In this document: piece after piece, positions 12,453 to 24,399 of the stretch
How positions within the stretch are numbered: position 1 is the stretch's first letter
Layout of the letters: the number at the start of each line of letters is the position of its first letter
Origin: Chlamydoabsidia padenii
Taxonomy: Eukaryota; Mucoromycota; Mucoromycetes; Mucorales; Cunninghamellaceae
DNA length: 64,000 nt
NCBI GenBank assembly: GCA_025330725.1
Contig: JAIWND010000005.1
Span: 1,240,001 to 1,304,000 of the forward strand
Reading direction: 5' to 3'
The notes under the pieces: model-generated
Databases searched by the model: none
Told to the model about the DNA's origin: nothing
The model's input: only the letters and a program-made list of their open reading frames with translations
Position numbers and translations under genes: made by a program

Positions 12453-12672
12453 TTCGTCCAATAAGTGGGCTTTATAGTAGCACGTAAAGGGGTGATAATG
12501 ATATTAGTAACAAATATAGCAGTAAAAGTAGAAGAAGAAGAAAAAGAAGAAGAAGAAAAAGAAGAAGGAAGAAAAAAAGAAGGGTAAAAAAAGAAGAAAG
12601 TAAAAATTAAGCTCAAGCCTTTTATCGAAAAAAAAAAAAAAAAAAAAAAAAAAGTGGGTACGGTCATCATTT

Positions 12673-12685
12673 TTTAAATCCCGCT
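12673..12685 (+). promoter_or_regulatory. Recurrent promoter element (RGS gene)
   Basis: TTTAAATCCCGCT, i.e. AGCGGGATTTAAA on the coding strand of the RGS gene, about 220 bp before its ATG and just upstream of an A26/T26 tract. Role inferred from recurrence. Confidence 0.45.
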
Positions 12686-13520
12686 ACGATCTCGGCTGTC
12701 AAAAACTGAACTACATTATCACCTTCCTTTTATAATATCACCATACCTTCTTAGTTTCTTCTTCCGCGTCTTTGAGGGGAAAACCAAACGATCAACATAT
12801 TCCTTGTTGTATTCGTAATACTGGGATCTTTTCGAACGGTGAGCCCATGTTGGTGACACGAGAATCCAACAGCGTGGGTTGGTTGGCATTAACTTTCTGG
12901 GAAGTTTTCCCTTTGTTTGAATCCATGCTCATCACCACATGAGAAAAGAGTTATTGACTTCAACGGAGATACATCATCTTTACTTGGCCGCCGCTTCAAA
13001 TTAGGTTTTTACCTCCTGTCATTGATCTTAATAAGAAGGAGAAAATGTTTATCCAAAGAGTGAAATAATATGACCTGATCTGATCAAAATGGGTACTTGT
13101 CTATCTTTCACGCCCGTGCCGAAGGTCTTCATGCCATTCAAATCCTTAATTGGCATCGGGATTTGAAAATGTCTCATTTGCTACCACCTCCCTTTTTCCT
13201 TGTTTAAACTCACAATTACTGTCTATGGTGACTTTCTTTATGTGTCGATCATGGCACTTGTAGTTTATTTCATTTGTTTCAAAAGAGCTGATCCATGCAT
13301 AATAGATCATGTGTATAAATGTACAGTATGTACAGTAAAGTATCTGGGGAAGAAGGACAGAGCTTAGATAAATGAAAAGAATTAAAAGAGACCAAGTCTG
13401 TCTGAAGATTAAAACCATTCCAAAAAAAAAACATGTATCCAGTAGTATACTTGTTGAATAGATTCTATTTCAATGGTTTGCTTTGGTCGTGAAATGACAG
13501 AAGAACTTCTCTCATTTGGT

Positions 13521-13532
13521 TCGGGATTTGAA
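13521..13532 (-). promoter_or_regulatory. Recurrent promoter element (membrane protein gene)
   Basis: TCGGGATTTGAA on the coding strand, 91 bp before the ATG at 13623. Same orientation relative to the gene as at most other promoters here. Confidence 0.45.
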
Positions 13533-13622
13533 TTTTACTATTTTTAGAACTGTTCCTTGTTTTTTTTTGGGTTTTGTTTTTACGCTTTCTTCTTCCACTT
13601 TATCTTACTATATTATATATTC

Positions 13623-15445
13623 ATGACCCTTCTCTCTCTACAAGTGAAAGGGACTCTACGTAAACAAACAGTTGCTTTAATATGTTGTGTATCGTGTATC
13701 TTCCTCCTCCTTCTCTTCTACCGTCTTGATCTTTACCCCACCCGACCATCTACTCTCGATTCCTCCAATGACCCAACACTGTCACCAACTTGGACCACTC
13801 AACTTAACACTGCCCTTCAACATCGGCAAAGTCTGTATACACCCAGCATGTTTATACCAAGTGCACTCCAACATAACCACTTTATCCCTGTCACTGCTGT
13901 CATTCTACGAACGGAGCCTGATCAGGGGATTAACGATATTGTAAAGTATTTATACAAATACCCGTTCATCAAAGAACTTTACATTTACAACATGGTTCCC
14001 TCTCATCCCTTGTCCGCACAGGTAATATAACATTTAACAGTATGGCTACACAAACAAGGGACGCTCTTCCTAACATTCTATTAAATCATATATATATTTG
14101 TAGACATTTGAACGACCGAACAAATGGTTATTACACAAGGTGGACATTTCGATTATTGAAGAAACAGAACCCGGGAACAATGGGGTATTTGCTTTATTCT
14201 CTACGTGTGCATTGGCAACACATGACTACTGCTATATACAACAAGATCGGTCCTTCAATTTACACATGGATACTCTTTATACACAGTTTATGCAACATCC
14301 TGACTTGATACATGTGAATACCCGGTCTGAAGAATATATCACACATCGACGTTGGCAACTTTATCATCAAGGTAAAGTGGGAATTTTAATTTTAGTAGTG
14401 TGTAACTCGGCTTTTTGGGTTTGTAGATGGTATTCATACAGGTTATGCTAATCTTTGTCATGGTGCAATGATATCTCGAAAACAAGCTCAACTATTCTTG
14501 AATCAAATGGCTGTGCAGAAACCTACACTTGATTTGGCTGATGTCTACTATTCTCTTTGGTCCAACTCATATCCTTACATTATATCTAATCCTCTTCCTT
14601 TGGCAACTGAACAAGATCCACCTTATTCCCAAATGGTAAGCTCAAATTGAAAAAAAAAGGACATTACTAACATTTATTTTCATTATATCTAGTTGAATGC
14701 ACTCGGACGATTGAAGACCGCTTTGGCTGACCAGTCGCCTTACTTTACCGGACCAGTAGATGTGAATCTTCCAGTTGATCAACGAGATGTTAGGTAAATA
14801 TATACTTTATTGTGGGGGGTGATTGACCAACTTTTACTTTATATCAGAGCGGCATGCGAAAACGACAAGTGTCTCTTTGTCACCAACTTAGACCCTTTCC
14901 CCTTATCCACCGAATACGATCCCAACCAAAACCTTACAAACACTTCATTTAACTGGCAAGAGACCTTGGATATACCAGACTCGGAATTCTGGATACATCG
15001 TGGATATCATGCTGCTGTGGATGGAAACAGTGGTACCTGTTGGAATACATATAAAGGTAAAATACCTTCTTCAATCTTCTTGACCTTACTCTTTCTTTAC
15101 ATTTTTTTATTATTATATATTTATTATAACTAAATAGTACCTAAAGAAGGGGATTATTTTGGTCTGGATCTGGTGGGCAACATGCATGTGTCACGGCTAT
15201 TGATATACCTTCGCCAACCTATGGAACAAAATCAAAATGCATTCAGGATTCGTGGACTCAGTAAAGGTGAATGGGTAGATTGCCCCGTGGTATTGAACCC
15301 AACTCAATCTTTGCCTCGACGACTGATATTCCAAATACAATGTGGGGGTGGAAATCCAATTAGCGCCCTTCGTCTCTTCTTTGCTCAAGATCATTCAAGA
15401 CCTTTTGACCTATGTGGCCTTGGTCTGGACAATTTTATTATTTAG
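13623..15445 (+). CDS. Type II membrane protein, glycosyltransferase-like (putative)
   Basis: Six exons (13623-14021, 14104-14371, 14427-14635, 14693-14793, 14848-15056, 15138-15445) give 497 aa in frame. A short basic cytosolic N-terminus (KGTLRKQ) precedes one membrane anchor (about residues 17-35, VALICCVSCIFLLLLFY). The lumenal part begins with a pattern like nucleotide-sugar transferases: FIPVTAVILRTEP, then DIVKYLYKYPFIKELYIYN, which resembles the first beta-alpha-beta of GT-A folds. Later come Cys pairs and a beta-rich C-terminal 120 residues ending DLCGLGLDNFII. The topology fits a Golgi enzyme. I cannot name the family or confirm a D-x-D motif; the glycosyltransferase call is an inference from fold-like pattern only. 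Confidence 0.75.
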
Positions 15446-15841
15446 TTTAGTTTAAATTAGTTTAGTTTAGTTTTTGCATTTATCTCATTTAGTATATACA
15501 CACATATCATCATCATTGTTTGATTCCACTTTTATAATAAACAACCATCATTACCATTATTATTGCTTTGTTACATTTGTTTTATGCCTATCATCCGACC
15601 CCACATCCTATTTCCTTTTCCGATATTCAAATCCCGACCATCATGCATCATTCTAGATTAAAATAAGTATATAGGATTTTTATTATAAAAAGATAAAGAT
15701 GTTAATAGTAGCTAGAGCAAGGTTATTTTTTTGTTTGATGTCTTTGTTAAAAAAAAAAAAAAGGAGGGAGAGAGAGAGACAACCGAGGGGGGGGGGATAA
15801 TGATAATGTATATAACAATCTAGTTTCTAGTTTCTAATCAA
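15446..15841. other. Convergent 3' intergenic region
   Basis: Between two convergent genes. It starts with short TTTAGTTTAG-type repeats just after the stop and carries one ATTCAAATCCCGACC (15626-15640) followed by CATCATGCATCA. Also A13 near 15750 and G9 near 15788. No gene seen. Confidence 0.6.
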
Positions 15842-17538
15842 CTACCATCCTTCCCATTCATCATCCGAGTTATCCTTGGTGGCGGCAGTTTTTTTGGCGG
15901 ATTCCCTCAATGGAGTTCTTGAGCGAGATGACACAGCGCTGGGCATACTTCCATAACCATTAGTAGGAGCAGGTGATGAGCTACGTGATCCCACGGGACT
16001 TTGTTGTTGTTTCAAGTTGGAGATCGTGCTGTTGAAGAAATCGCCATCGTCATGATTGGAGGAAGTATGGGAGGAAGTGGACATGGGACTACTTCGAATG
16101 GAAGAGGATCGTATATTGCTATCTATATTTGTGTATAATGACTGGGTCTAGAGAGAAAGAGAGAATATATATATATATATTTGTTAGTATCCTAGTTTTA
16201 TGTAATATGTGAGAGATTAACTTACTTTTTGAGTCACTGCACTGACATAACCATTGACATTGTTTCGGAAGTTGGGATCATTCCATTGTTCTTGTGCTGG
16301 TCGGACAAAGTTTTCGTTTGCATATTTCGCTCCCTGAGCAGCCACTTTGGTCAACTCACCCACACCAACAGATAAAAGTGACCATCCTTTACTAAGTGCT
16401 TGCATAGGATCATTCATCAAGTCGTTCACATCCACGCCATTCTTGTTAGTGCTTTGTGATTCAACTGTGTTTACATTAAATAAAAAAAAATGATGGTTCA
16501 TTAATGGATCATGTATTATTTTCTACTGTTACTTACAGGCAGGGTTACCAAATCCAGTGTATTTACCACCTTGATTGGGAGGCAAGGCACTAATAAAAAA
16601 TCAGATCAGTCAATCCTCATACCACCACTTTTTTTTTCCCACCAACTACTTACTCGGATCTTCTTTCATTTTCATTACCCAACTTGGCAAAGTAGTTTTC
16701 GTTTCGTTCCCTATCACTGACCATACCACCCGATTGAGACATGTCATTTTGATAACTAGAAGATCCAAAGGAGGAAGGGGAATTTCTTCCCAAAGGTCGT
16801 TGTTGTTGTTGTTGTTGTTGTTGTTGACTAGAAAGTGATGAAGAGGATCCAGTACGTTGAGCACTAAGAGATCGAGTAGACACTTTTGCTGGTACACGAT
16901 TGGCTGTAGATGTTTGTGTGTTTGGTGAGGGTGTCCATGAGCGTCCTTCTGCTTCAGCCGACAACTAGAATAAAACAAAGGGACAAGATCATTAGTCATC
17001 ATGTCATTTATTTTGTCTTATTTATTATTTACCTTATCACGGTAAAGAGCGGCAAACCGACTGTTATACTTTTGAGGCATCGGCATATTGGGGGAATAAT
17101 CGGATTGCGATTCAAAGAAAGTTCTGGCTTTTTGATTACCACCGATCTATTGTATTCACACATGTAAATGAGTTAGTATCCATAAAACACTGTTTATATG
17201 TATTCAAAGAGAGTTTACATACGTCCATTTTCTTTAGTTGATCATCAAACCATTTATCCATACTAATTGATCGCACAAAGCTATAAACAATAAAAGTAAA
17301 AGATACAGTTAACATACACAATTATTCCTCTTCCCTCCCCCATCTCTTAAAAAGCATACACCTATGCTTACCTTAGATGAACACCAAACGACCGATGAAT
17401 GCCAGAACAATCTAAGCAGATAAAGATACCATAAGATACACTGGCCCATTGAGGATTAGGGGCTCCACAGTCAAAGCAGATACGGTTGTCTTGACGTCGT
17501 TGGATTTCATAGAGCTTTTGCTTGTATTCTGCAGCCAT
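15842..17538 (-). CDS. GCS1: ArfGAP1/Gcs1-type ARF GTPase-activating protein
   Basis: At least seven exons on the minus strand. Exon 1 (17538-17372) encodes the GATA-like zinc finger of the ArfGAP domain ([26 protein letters not shown], with C-x2-C-x16-C-x2-C and the catalytic arginine in [11 protein letters not shown] split by the intron). Exon 2 continues SISMDKW. The middle is Ser/Gln-rich with a polyQ run. Near the C-terminus [17 protein letters not shown] resembles the amphipathic lipid-packing (ALPS) helix of ArfGAP1. The protein ends DDEWEGW, like the tryptophan motif by which ArfGAP1/Gcs1 bind the delta subunit of coatomer. It should trigger Arf1-GTP hydrolysis on Golgi COPI vesicles. 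A 5' UTR intron is likely (donor near 17708, acceptor just before the ATG). Confidence 0.92.
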
Positions 17539-18066
17539 AATCCCTACTATTGATAATGTTAAAAAAAAGGGGGAGGGGATTAGTGGTAGGGTCGACGAAA
17601 AAGATGAAAGGAGTTCGTTCATCTTTATTAATAGTATCAACCATTGGTCACTTTCAGTGTCACAGTAAAAAAGATAATCCTTTATTTTATTGTTAGTTTA
17701 CTTACTTTAACTGTTCTGATAACGTGGATGGCTGAGATAAAGATTGATGGAGGAGGAAAAAGAAGAAGATAAAAACAAAAGTGAAAGAAAGGGAGAAAAA
17801 TTAGATGATGGAAAATCACAAAGGAAAATTTGTTTGGCGTCGGGATTGTAAAATTGAGAATTAAGAGACGGCATTTGAAATCGAGCACCTTGGTTGAATC
17901 CCTTTTCAGGGCACAGCCACTTGACGACCCTTTGTATCAAGGTACATGCCTGATGATACTATCAATGCAATAAACACAACAAAAAACCCTATATGCAAAA
18001 GTTAAAGGTTAAAAAAAAATGACAAAAGGGAAGAATCATCCCTTCCGTTCATAACATACAGTTTTA
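17539..18066. other. 5' flank of ArfGAP gene
   Basis: A probable 5' UTR intron of the ArfGAP gene occupies about 17544-17710. Beyond it lie GTCGGGATTGTAAAA (17839-17853) and GACGGCATTTGAAAT (17868-17882), two variants of the recurrent promoter element. The rest is the 3' flank of the channel gene. No separate gene. Confidence 0.5.
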
Positions 18067-20402
18067 TTATTGTCCTTTCTTTGAGCTAAACAAGTAGACA
18101 ACTAAATCAACTAATCCTATAACTAAAATGATGGGTAAAAAGATAATAAACCAAACCACCTGTCGTAAACGTTCCAACCAAGTCAATTTACTATTGGGGC
18201 GAATCTTTTTGACAACCCACACGATGGATCCCACAATCAATTCCACGGCCACATTAGGAATAAACCTTCCATATGAAGCAGGTCGAGAGCATCGTTCGGC
18301 CTCCATCTTTTGCTTGAGTTTTCCAAAAGTTGATTCGGGTTTCATCAAAGACAAGAAGGTGGATAAGAAGGATGCCAAAAGTAAGGCACCGATAAAGATG
18401 ACCATGATAAACAAGTAGGCCACCAACAGAATCCCCGCTGCTTGAGGTTGATAATACAAAGTTTCCCCTATTTCTGGAGCACTATATAAAATAAAAAAAA
18501 GAATTAGTAAAGCTACGTTTTTCTATATGTACATAGATGACTTACTGTAATGCACCGAGTAACAAGTGACGAAGCATCAACATGGGACCGATATCATCCC
18601 TTTGCAAGGCCGCCAAACCAGCCCAGAATCCAAGTAAACTGACAAGGGCAATAAGGAATACCCAGAGACTTTGTACCAGACACCGACCAACTACATGGTT
18701 GATTTTGTAGGTCGTCCACCAAAGATCATCTGTCCAAATAAACAAGCGGAAGAACATCAGAGGCGTGGCAATAGAGAGTAGGACAAAGGAGAAGTAAAAA
18801 CCATGGAATTTCGGTTGGAGGTCTGTGGCAAAAAAGGCAAGTATCCGGTAAGTAAAGGCCGCTGTCAAAAGAACAGCAGTAGGAAGAGTAATATAGGTCG
18901 AAGGTTTATGTAAAGCCTTGGAAGGACTATCGCCAAACTATATGTCAAATTAAAAGTGATGAGTGCATGAATTTTCAGGGCGGGGGTTTAAAGTTACCTT
19001 CCATAGTTCGAGGAGAAGATCCGAAATCACCAAGACATAGTAAAAGTATTCGAATGGCTTTAGGTATTCCTCCATATAATCCACGTTTGATAGAGTGGCG
19101 AGATGGAAGCCAAGATAGACAAAGGCAGTGAAGAGACCAATCAAGCATTGATATCTATCAAACAAAAAACAAAAAAAAAGTCGACAAGTAAGTAACAAGT
19201 AGAGACCCACCTATGGTATATAGTGAGTCACCTTACCTTGGAGAAGCCCATCGTGCAAGATAGCTGTTGATGAATTGTTTTGTAAATAACGATTTCCAGC
19301 CTTGTTTGATGACCGTCGTATTGGTTTCTTGATAAGAGGTGTTCCACACTTGGAAGGGATGGTTTGGGTTTGTTCTCCATTCGGTCTCACCATACCACCA
19401 TGTTTGCTACATGTAAAAAAAAAAAAGTCAATTAAGAAACAAGATTTACTTTCACTTTTTTCCTTCCTTACCTTGATGACAGTTTGCACATGTTCATCTT
19501 CCAAAAAGATAGTACAATCATTTTCCACAGCCCATTGAATAGCTAGAGTAATGCCATTAGAGAAGAAGAAAAAAAAAAAAAGAAAGAGTTAGTTCCCTCA
19601 TTCATGTTTCATAATTTCTATTTATCGTCTTACCAGATTTATCACCCAGCCAAGGTTTAAACAGCATTTCTTGACGAATCATATCCTTTGCTGAAGTTTG
19701 TTTGACACCATGTTCAAGAGTAGACAAAGCCAAGCGTTGCAAAGTAGCATCAGCATCAGCGGTAATGGAGACCTTACCTTCCCGACGTTCGCTAAGCAAT
19801 CCCAATACAGCACACACTGACGCATTTTTGGCAACATCCCACACACCCTTGATAGAGTCTTCATGAGGCTGGACCAATGGAAGAGGAGGCAGACCTGGTT
19901 GTGGAGGCATGACTTGAGCACCATAAGAAGCAGAAGAGCCACTGGCTTCATGAATAGCTTGATTCGTCAACCCTTGTCGTTCGCGCCATTGATCAGTAGC
20001 AAAGTGAAGAGCGCCCGCAATGAGTTCTCGTTTTCTTGATTTTCGTGATGATACTTGACGTGTTTGACCTTGTTCTTGTTCTTCTTCTGCCACCAATGAG
20101 AGTTCTTGTTCACCCATGATGACCTGATCCGAATCGTCGTTCTTGCTAGTAGTCGAGCTGCTTGATTGAGATAGTTGACCACGCTGTTTTCCATAGACCA
20201 AAAGATGTTGGATGTGGTCTTTGAGTTCGTCGATAGGCACAGTGGGATCGTGTTCCATGGAGATATCTACCACTCGTTCTGATCGTTCTTCTTCCACCTG
20301 GGTGCGGTATGTAGTGGTGGTGCTGGATGTATTCAATAGTCGTGTTCGTTCAGTGACATTGGGTACAACGGCAGAGTCATCATGATTTGATGAGTCAGTC
20401 AT
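18067..20402 (-). CDS. Polytopic cation channel, TRP/Yvc1-like (putative)
   Basis: Six exons (20402-19634, 19542-19472, 19405-19237, 19154-18998, 18937-18546, 18481-18067) run in frame. The N-terminal third is soluble: acidic and Ser-rich, with an early RTRLL signal. After WKSLFTKQFINSYL come about seven membrane segments: CLIGLFTAFVYLGFHLA, YFYYVLVISDLLLEL, ITLPTAVLLTAAFTYRILAF, GFYFSFVLLSIATPLMFFRL, LVQSLWVFLIALVSLLGFWA, ILLVAYLFIMVIFIGALLLA, IIFLPIILVIGLVDLVVYL. A pore-like re-entrant stretch (LLLGALQHAPEIGETLYY) sits before the sixth, the layout of fungal vacuolar TRP channels (Yvc1). It ends in SSKKGQ. The assignment rests on layout and pore-like position, not on a diagnostic motif; another transporter class is possible. 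Confidence 0.65.
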
Positions 20403-21082
20403 TGTGAATGTGAATGAATGGTATGATAAAAAAAAAAAAAAAAAAAAAGTAAAGAGGAAAGAGAGGGGGAAATCGGAAATTCAACACCCCCTTTTTTATG
20501 TCCCAAAAAAAAACATTGAAATCCCGCCCGTCATTGGATGAGATGGGAAAAAAAAAAGGGTATGCATAATGTTTGCAGAGATATGAACGCCGTTATGTAA
20601 CCCATGGGCTAAAAACTAATGTAATACTATTGCCGTATGGAATTATCATCACTTTTACTATCCTCATTAAATTGTTCTTTCAATTAATTAAATTGCCTAT
20701 GTAAGATGATAATCTAGCAGGTGACATAACCGTATTTCTCTCCAAGGAAGCAAAAGATGATGTTTTCTATTTGTGTCTGTCTGTGTGAAGTAAAGAAGGA
20801 GATGAAACAGGAAAGGATATTTTAAAGTTGGATGGAAGCCAACCTATAGGTTCGATAGTTGTTTTTGTTTTTTTCGAGCGACGCAAACAAAGAGTACTTT
20901 TTGCATAACACAAGAACGCCCCATTTATTTATTTATATTCAGTAAAAGTCAGTATACGATCAACGTGTGTTTTATTATATAACGCAAGTATGTAAAAAGG
21001 AATGATATAGCTACATGGGAGGGGGAGAAGAGGGGATTAACATATACAATGAAGGGATGGATATTGATTAGAGGAGTGGGGG
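20403..21082. other. Intergenic: channel promoter and MFS 3' flank
   Basis: It contains A18 next to the channel gene start, then TTGAAATCCCGCCC (20516-20529), the recurrent element, 114 bp upstream of the ATG. A direct TTTATTTATTTATATT stretch near 20920-20940 is probably part of the MFS 3' region. No gene. Confidence 0.6.
20516..20529 (+). promoter_or_regulatory. Recurrent promoter element (channel gene)
   Basis: TTGAAATCCCGCCC; on the channel gene's coding strand GGGCGGGATTTCAA, about 115 bp before the ATG. Confidence 0.45.
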
Positions 21083-22921
21083 TTAAATAAAAGAAGTAAG
21101 AGATTTTGTCATTTTGATCTTGAGACCAAAACATATCAAAGCACCAAATAGATAAACAGCACCGGAAAACATTTGTACGCCAATATAATCCAGTTCCGGA
21201 GTAGCATTTTGTATAGCAGAAGCAATCGGAGGTCCAACTGCTGAGATCGAGCTGGTAACAAACAAGAGTGACAAGCCAGATGAGATCTTTTCAATACCAA
21301 CAATTGTTCCTGTAATAGGTGGAGCCAAGGCAAAGTAAAGTCCACATACAGAGCCCCAAGTGATAGAAAAAGCTAATAATGCACCGTATGTAGTTGCAAA
21401 GTTCCATAATAGGCAGCATAGTAATCCAGCAATCGTACAACTGGTGATATACATGTTGAGTCGTCCGATCCTGTCAGCTACCCAACCCAGTGCCAATCGT
21501 CCAACCGCATTCATTGCACAACAGATTCCTACTAGATTTGATGTCGTCGCAGGATCAAGTCCAATCGAAGCACCGTATTCTGTTATAATAAATCAGTTGG
21601 TATTAGTCTATCTTGTTTCGTATTACTATTATACACATTTACTTACTTGGCAAGTAGAATAAAGGCACCATGTACCCAGTCAGGGAGATCACAGCACCAA
21701 AGAGCCAAATCACAAAGTTGATATCTTTAAACATGGATAGTTTGATAGGTGACTTGATTCTATCATTCATAGGAGGAGGAGGTACTCGTGCTTTGATCAA
21801 TACCGTAGTCACCATACAGATTCCAAATGCCATCAGTCCTATAATTCGATATGCCCAAGGAATCCCATACTTGATTATCAAGTAGCTTGCCTACAGAAAG
21901 AAAAAAGTTAGTTTGCGTTTGTTTGTTTTTTCCCATTCTTAATCTTACCAATGGACTAAGAGTCAAACCACCTATACCAGTCCCAGAAGAGCTTATTCCC
22001 ATAGCCACGCCTCGTTTTGTAGTAAACCATTGAGGGATGACAGCAACAACACTCATGTAGACGAGTGAAGCCCCACAACCAAAAAGTACCTATTGAATTA
22101 AAAGAATAATCAGTAAGGATATGTATACCAAGTTTTTATTTTTTCTTTATTTACCCCTTGAGTCAAGTAAAGATGCCATACTTCTGTACTGAAACCAGCA
22201 AGAATGAGACCAAGAGACATTAGAATACTGCCGGCCAGAGTAGTGATACGTGCACCAAAACGAGCCAACATGGGACAGAAAGGAGTCATAACATTCAAGC
22301 AAGCCAAGGCAGTAGATCCAACACCCATTAGTTCCGAAGTGGTTGCTTTATTTTCCAAGATACTTGTTGCAAAAGCATTGGAGAAGACGCCTTTTTAATT
22401 ATTTAGGAAAGGAGAGAAAGAGAAAAAAAAAAAATTAGTCGGGCTCGATAAATGCAAACTTTTCAAATCCCGCCATGGCAGACATACTGACCCCAAATCG
22501 AAAGGATACCAAACATAACAAAGTTAGATAAGAATCCAGCAAAGGCAACATACCTAAATAATACAATAGAATGATTTAAACCACAAGTTTAACAAGAGTG
22601 GAAACTTACCATCCATAACCACCTTCTGGTAAATCGTCAAAATACTCTATGTTAACGGGAACGAGGATGCTCACAGCGTCCATATCTGATTGATCAAATG
22701 TTAATGATTAGCTTATAGAACAATCTAGAATAGCATAATTTTCAATTACTTGTTGGAACTATCTCTAGTTTATCATGCCCTTCGTTCTGGTGATTGGTAT
22801 GTACGGTCGATAGTTTTTCCAGATTAAAAAAAGGGTCTGATGATGCTTGGACGACTACTGTTAGATCGTTCTCGAATTCGTAAAGATTTCCCACCTTTTC
22901 ACCATCTATCTTTCGATTCAT
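21083..22921 (-). CDS. MFS transporter, monocarboxylate (MCT) family
   Basis: A multi-exon minus-strand gene starting at ATG 22921. After a hydrophilic N-terminus of about 65 residues comes LPEGGYGWYVAFAGFL, the MCT signature (D/E-G-G-x-G-W). Twelve membrane segments follow, with loop motifs typical of the family: MLARFGARITTLAGSILMSL, QWFTTKRGVAMGISSSGTGIG (segment 5 with the R-G-x-A-x-G motif), and GRLALGWVADRIGR between TM8 and TM9. The C-terminus is short (KMTKSLTSFI). Proton-coupled monocarboxylate or related organic anion transport is expected; yeast Mch proteins of this family do not all carry monocarboxylates, so substrate is open. Exon 2 starts near 22685 and a copy of the recurrent element lies inside an intron at 22460-22474. 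Confidence 0.9.
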
Positions 22922-23001
22922 GGTATATTTATATCGAAGAAGGGAGGGGGTTTGTTTGATGGCCTAGAGGAGTGGTATATATAGTATAGCCCCTGAATGC
23001 A

Positions 23002-23014
23002 GCGGGATTTGAAC
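23002..23014 (-). promoter_or_regulatory. Recurrent promoter element (MFS gene)
   Basis: GCGGGATTTGAAC on the plus strand, i.e. GTTCAAATCCCGC on the MFS coding strand, about 81 bp before the ATG. This copy also matches the tRNA B-box core TTCAAATCC. Confidence 0.45.
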
Positions 23015-23376
23015 ATTCGGAAGCGTCAACCATTCGGTGCCTGAGTTTTCACAAACGATTAACCGGAGCTGATCCGACAGTGTCCCAATGACGATACAGT
23101 CTTTTTAATTTGGCTGGTTTCGCGAATGTACATTACAACTTTTAGTGTACCACTGGTTTTTCTTCTTATATTACCTTCGGAGCACATTGTGCGTGGTGTC
23201 CACTTTTTTTTTTTTTTTTTTTTTTTTTTTATCATCGGAACGAGGTATGTTTATTATTGGATACAAAGACAAAACGATCATCCGGGCGTTCCGATGACAC
23301 TGCGGGGTTTGATGGAAGACTGTTCTACCTTACGAAGAGCTTTATGGGTACAGTCATCTGAAAGCGATGTCGGCAA

Positions 23377-23637
23377 CCAAGAAACAATTGGCGCGGGGCT
23401 TTAAACAAGATGTCGGGAATTGTATTGTAAATGCCGACTTTATGCGTATTGTTATCTGCATCTTTTAAATGCCCATGCCGTCTTCGAATACAAATCATAA
23501 ATTTATGGTGTATGATAAAAAAATTTCAAAGAGAAACTGTGGTATAGAGACATAACAATTCCCATCCCAAAAAGCGGCGTTCACAAATACAATCCCCGAC
23601 ATCTTGTTTATAAACCCGCGCCAATTGTTTTCTTGGG
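23377..23637. repeat. Imperfect inverted repeat, about 65-bp arms
   Basis: Arm 1 (23377-23440) and the reverse complement of arm 2 (23571-23637) share CAATTGGCGCGGG, AAACAAGATGTCGGG and ATTGTATT in the same order, with small indels, separated by about 130 bp. Similarity seems to fade outside the arms. It looks like two inverted copies of an old element or a decayed fold-back element. Confidence 0.8.
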
Positions 23638-23871
23638 ATTGACCCAATACCACGGTATCTAGTAAACAGTACCTTGTGACAAAACTCTTTTCAGAACTAT
23701 CCAAGTACACTTTTGCACAATAAAAGAGAATCATGCCCAATAATTGACATCCCGACTTCTCCGCCACCCACTCGCGGATGTGATTTATCCGAAAGTGTTT
23801 AAAATTCGATTTCCCCCCAACTCTAGGCTCACAGGAGGGCGTGATTTGATTCATGCAGGTGAATGCGGTGT

Positions 23872-23996
23872 TTTAATGTCAAATACCGATCATGCATAAA
23901 CTTTCCAATCCAGTAAACTAAGCGTTGTTGTCAGGGGTATTCTAGCAGAGGAGCAATTTACGTTTTAAAAAAAAAAATACAGAGTCTTTTCATCAT
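23872..23996 (+). repeat. Dispersed repeat R1, copy A
   Basis: About 125 bp shared with 56687-56819 (opposite strand) and, more weakly, with 48829-48957. Shared landmarks in order: AAAxACCGATxxTGCATxAA, CCAATCCAG, GTTG-CAGGGGTA, GAGGAGCAATTTACGTTT, A10-11, then CAGAGTCTTTTCATCATG. Confidence 0.8.
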
Positions 23997-24399
23997 GTTT
24001 TATGTAGCATGGTATCTGTAGCTACATGCTATGCATACGGAGGTAACCTCGATCGCTTTACTTGTAACAATAAAGCTCCACCTTCTTTGTAACGACTTTT
24101 TTTCAAATATGTACAGTACAGTATCATTTCTAACATCGACCTTGATGAAATCAAGCCACCTGCGCTATGCCCTTATATATACGACAAGGTATCTGATAGT
24201 CAAAGCCCTCAAAAGGGTGTATAGTCCTGTAATAACTTGATTAGATTAATAGACAGTAAAGAATAGTAAATAAGAGATTGTTTTATATAATTAAAAAGAT
24301 TATAAAGATATTTTAATATACATAGTCTACAGGAGGATAGGGGACATTAATAAAAAACAATACAAAACTAGTAACATAATAAAAACCAATCATAAAGAA

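Larger units (their letters stand above)
12453..13622. other. 1.2-kb divergent intergenic region
   Basis: This lies between the RGS gene start and the type II membrane protein start. It contains a purine-rich tract (12520-12600), A26 (12628-12653) and promoter-element copies at 12673-12685, about 13155-13170 and 13521-13532. A 90-codon minus frame at 13146-13418 lacks any recognisable feature. No gene is called. Confidence 0.6.

Noticed and set aside
23126..23404. Plus-strand frame of 92 codons upstream of the inverted repeat
   Set aside because: It runs through a T27 tract (poly-Phe) and ends inside the repeat arm; no domain and no splice context.
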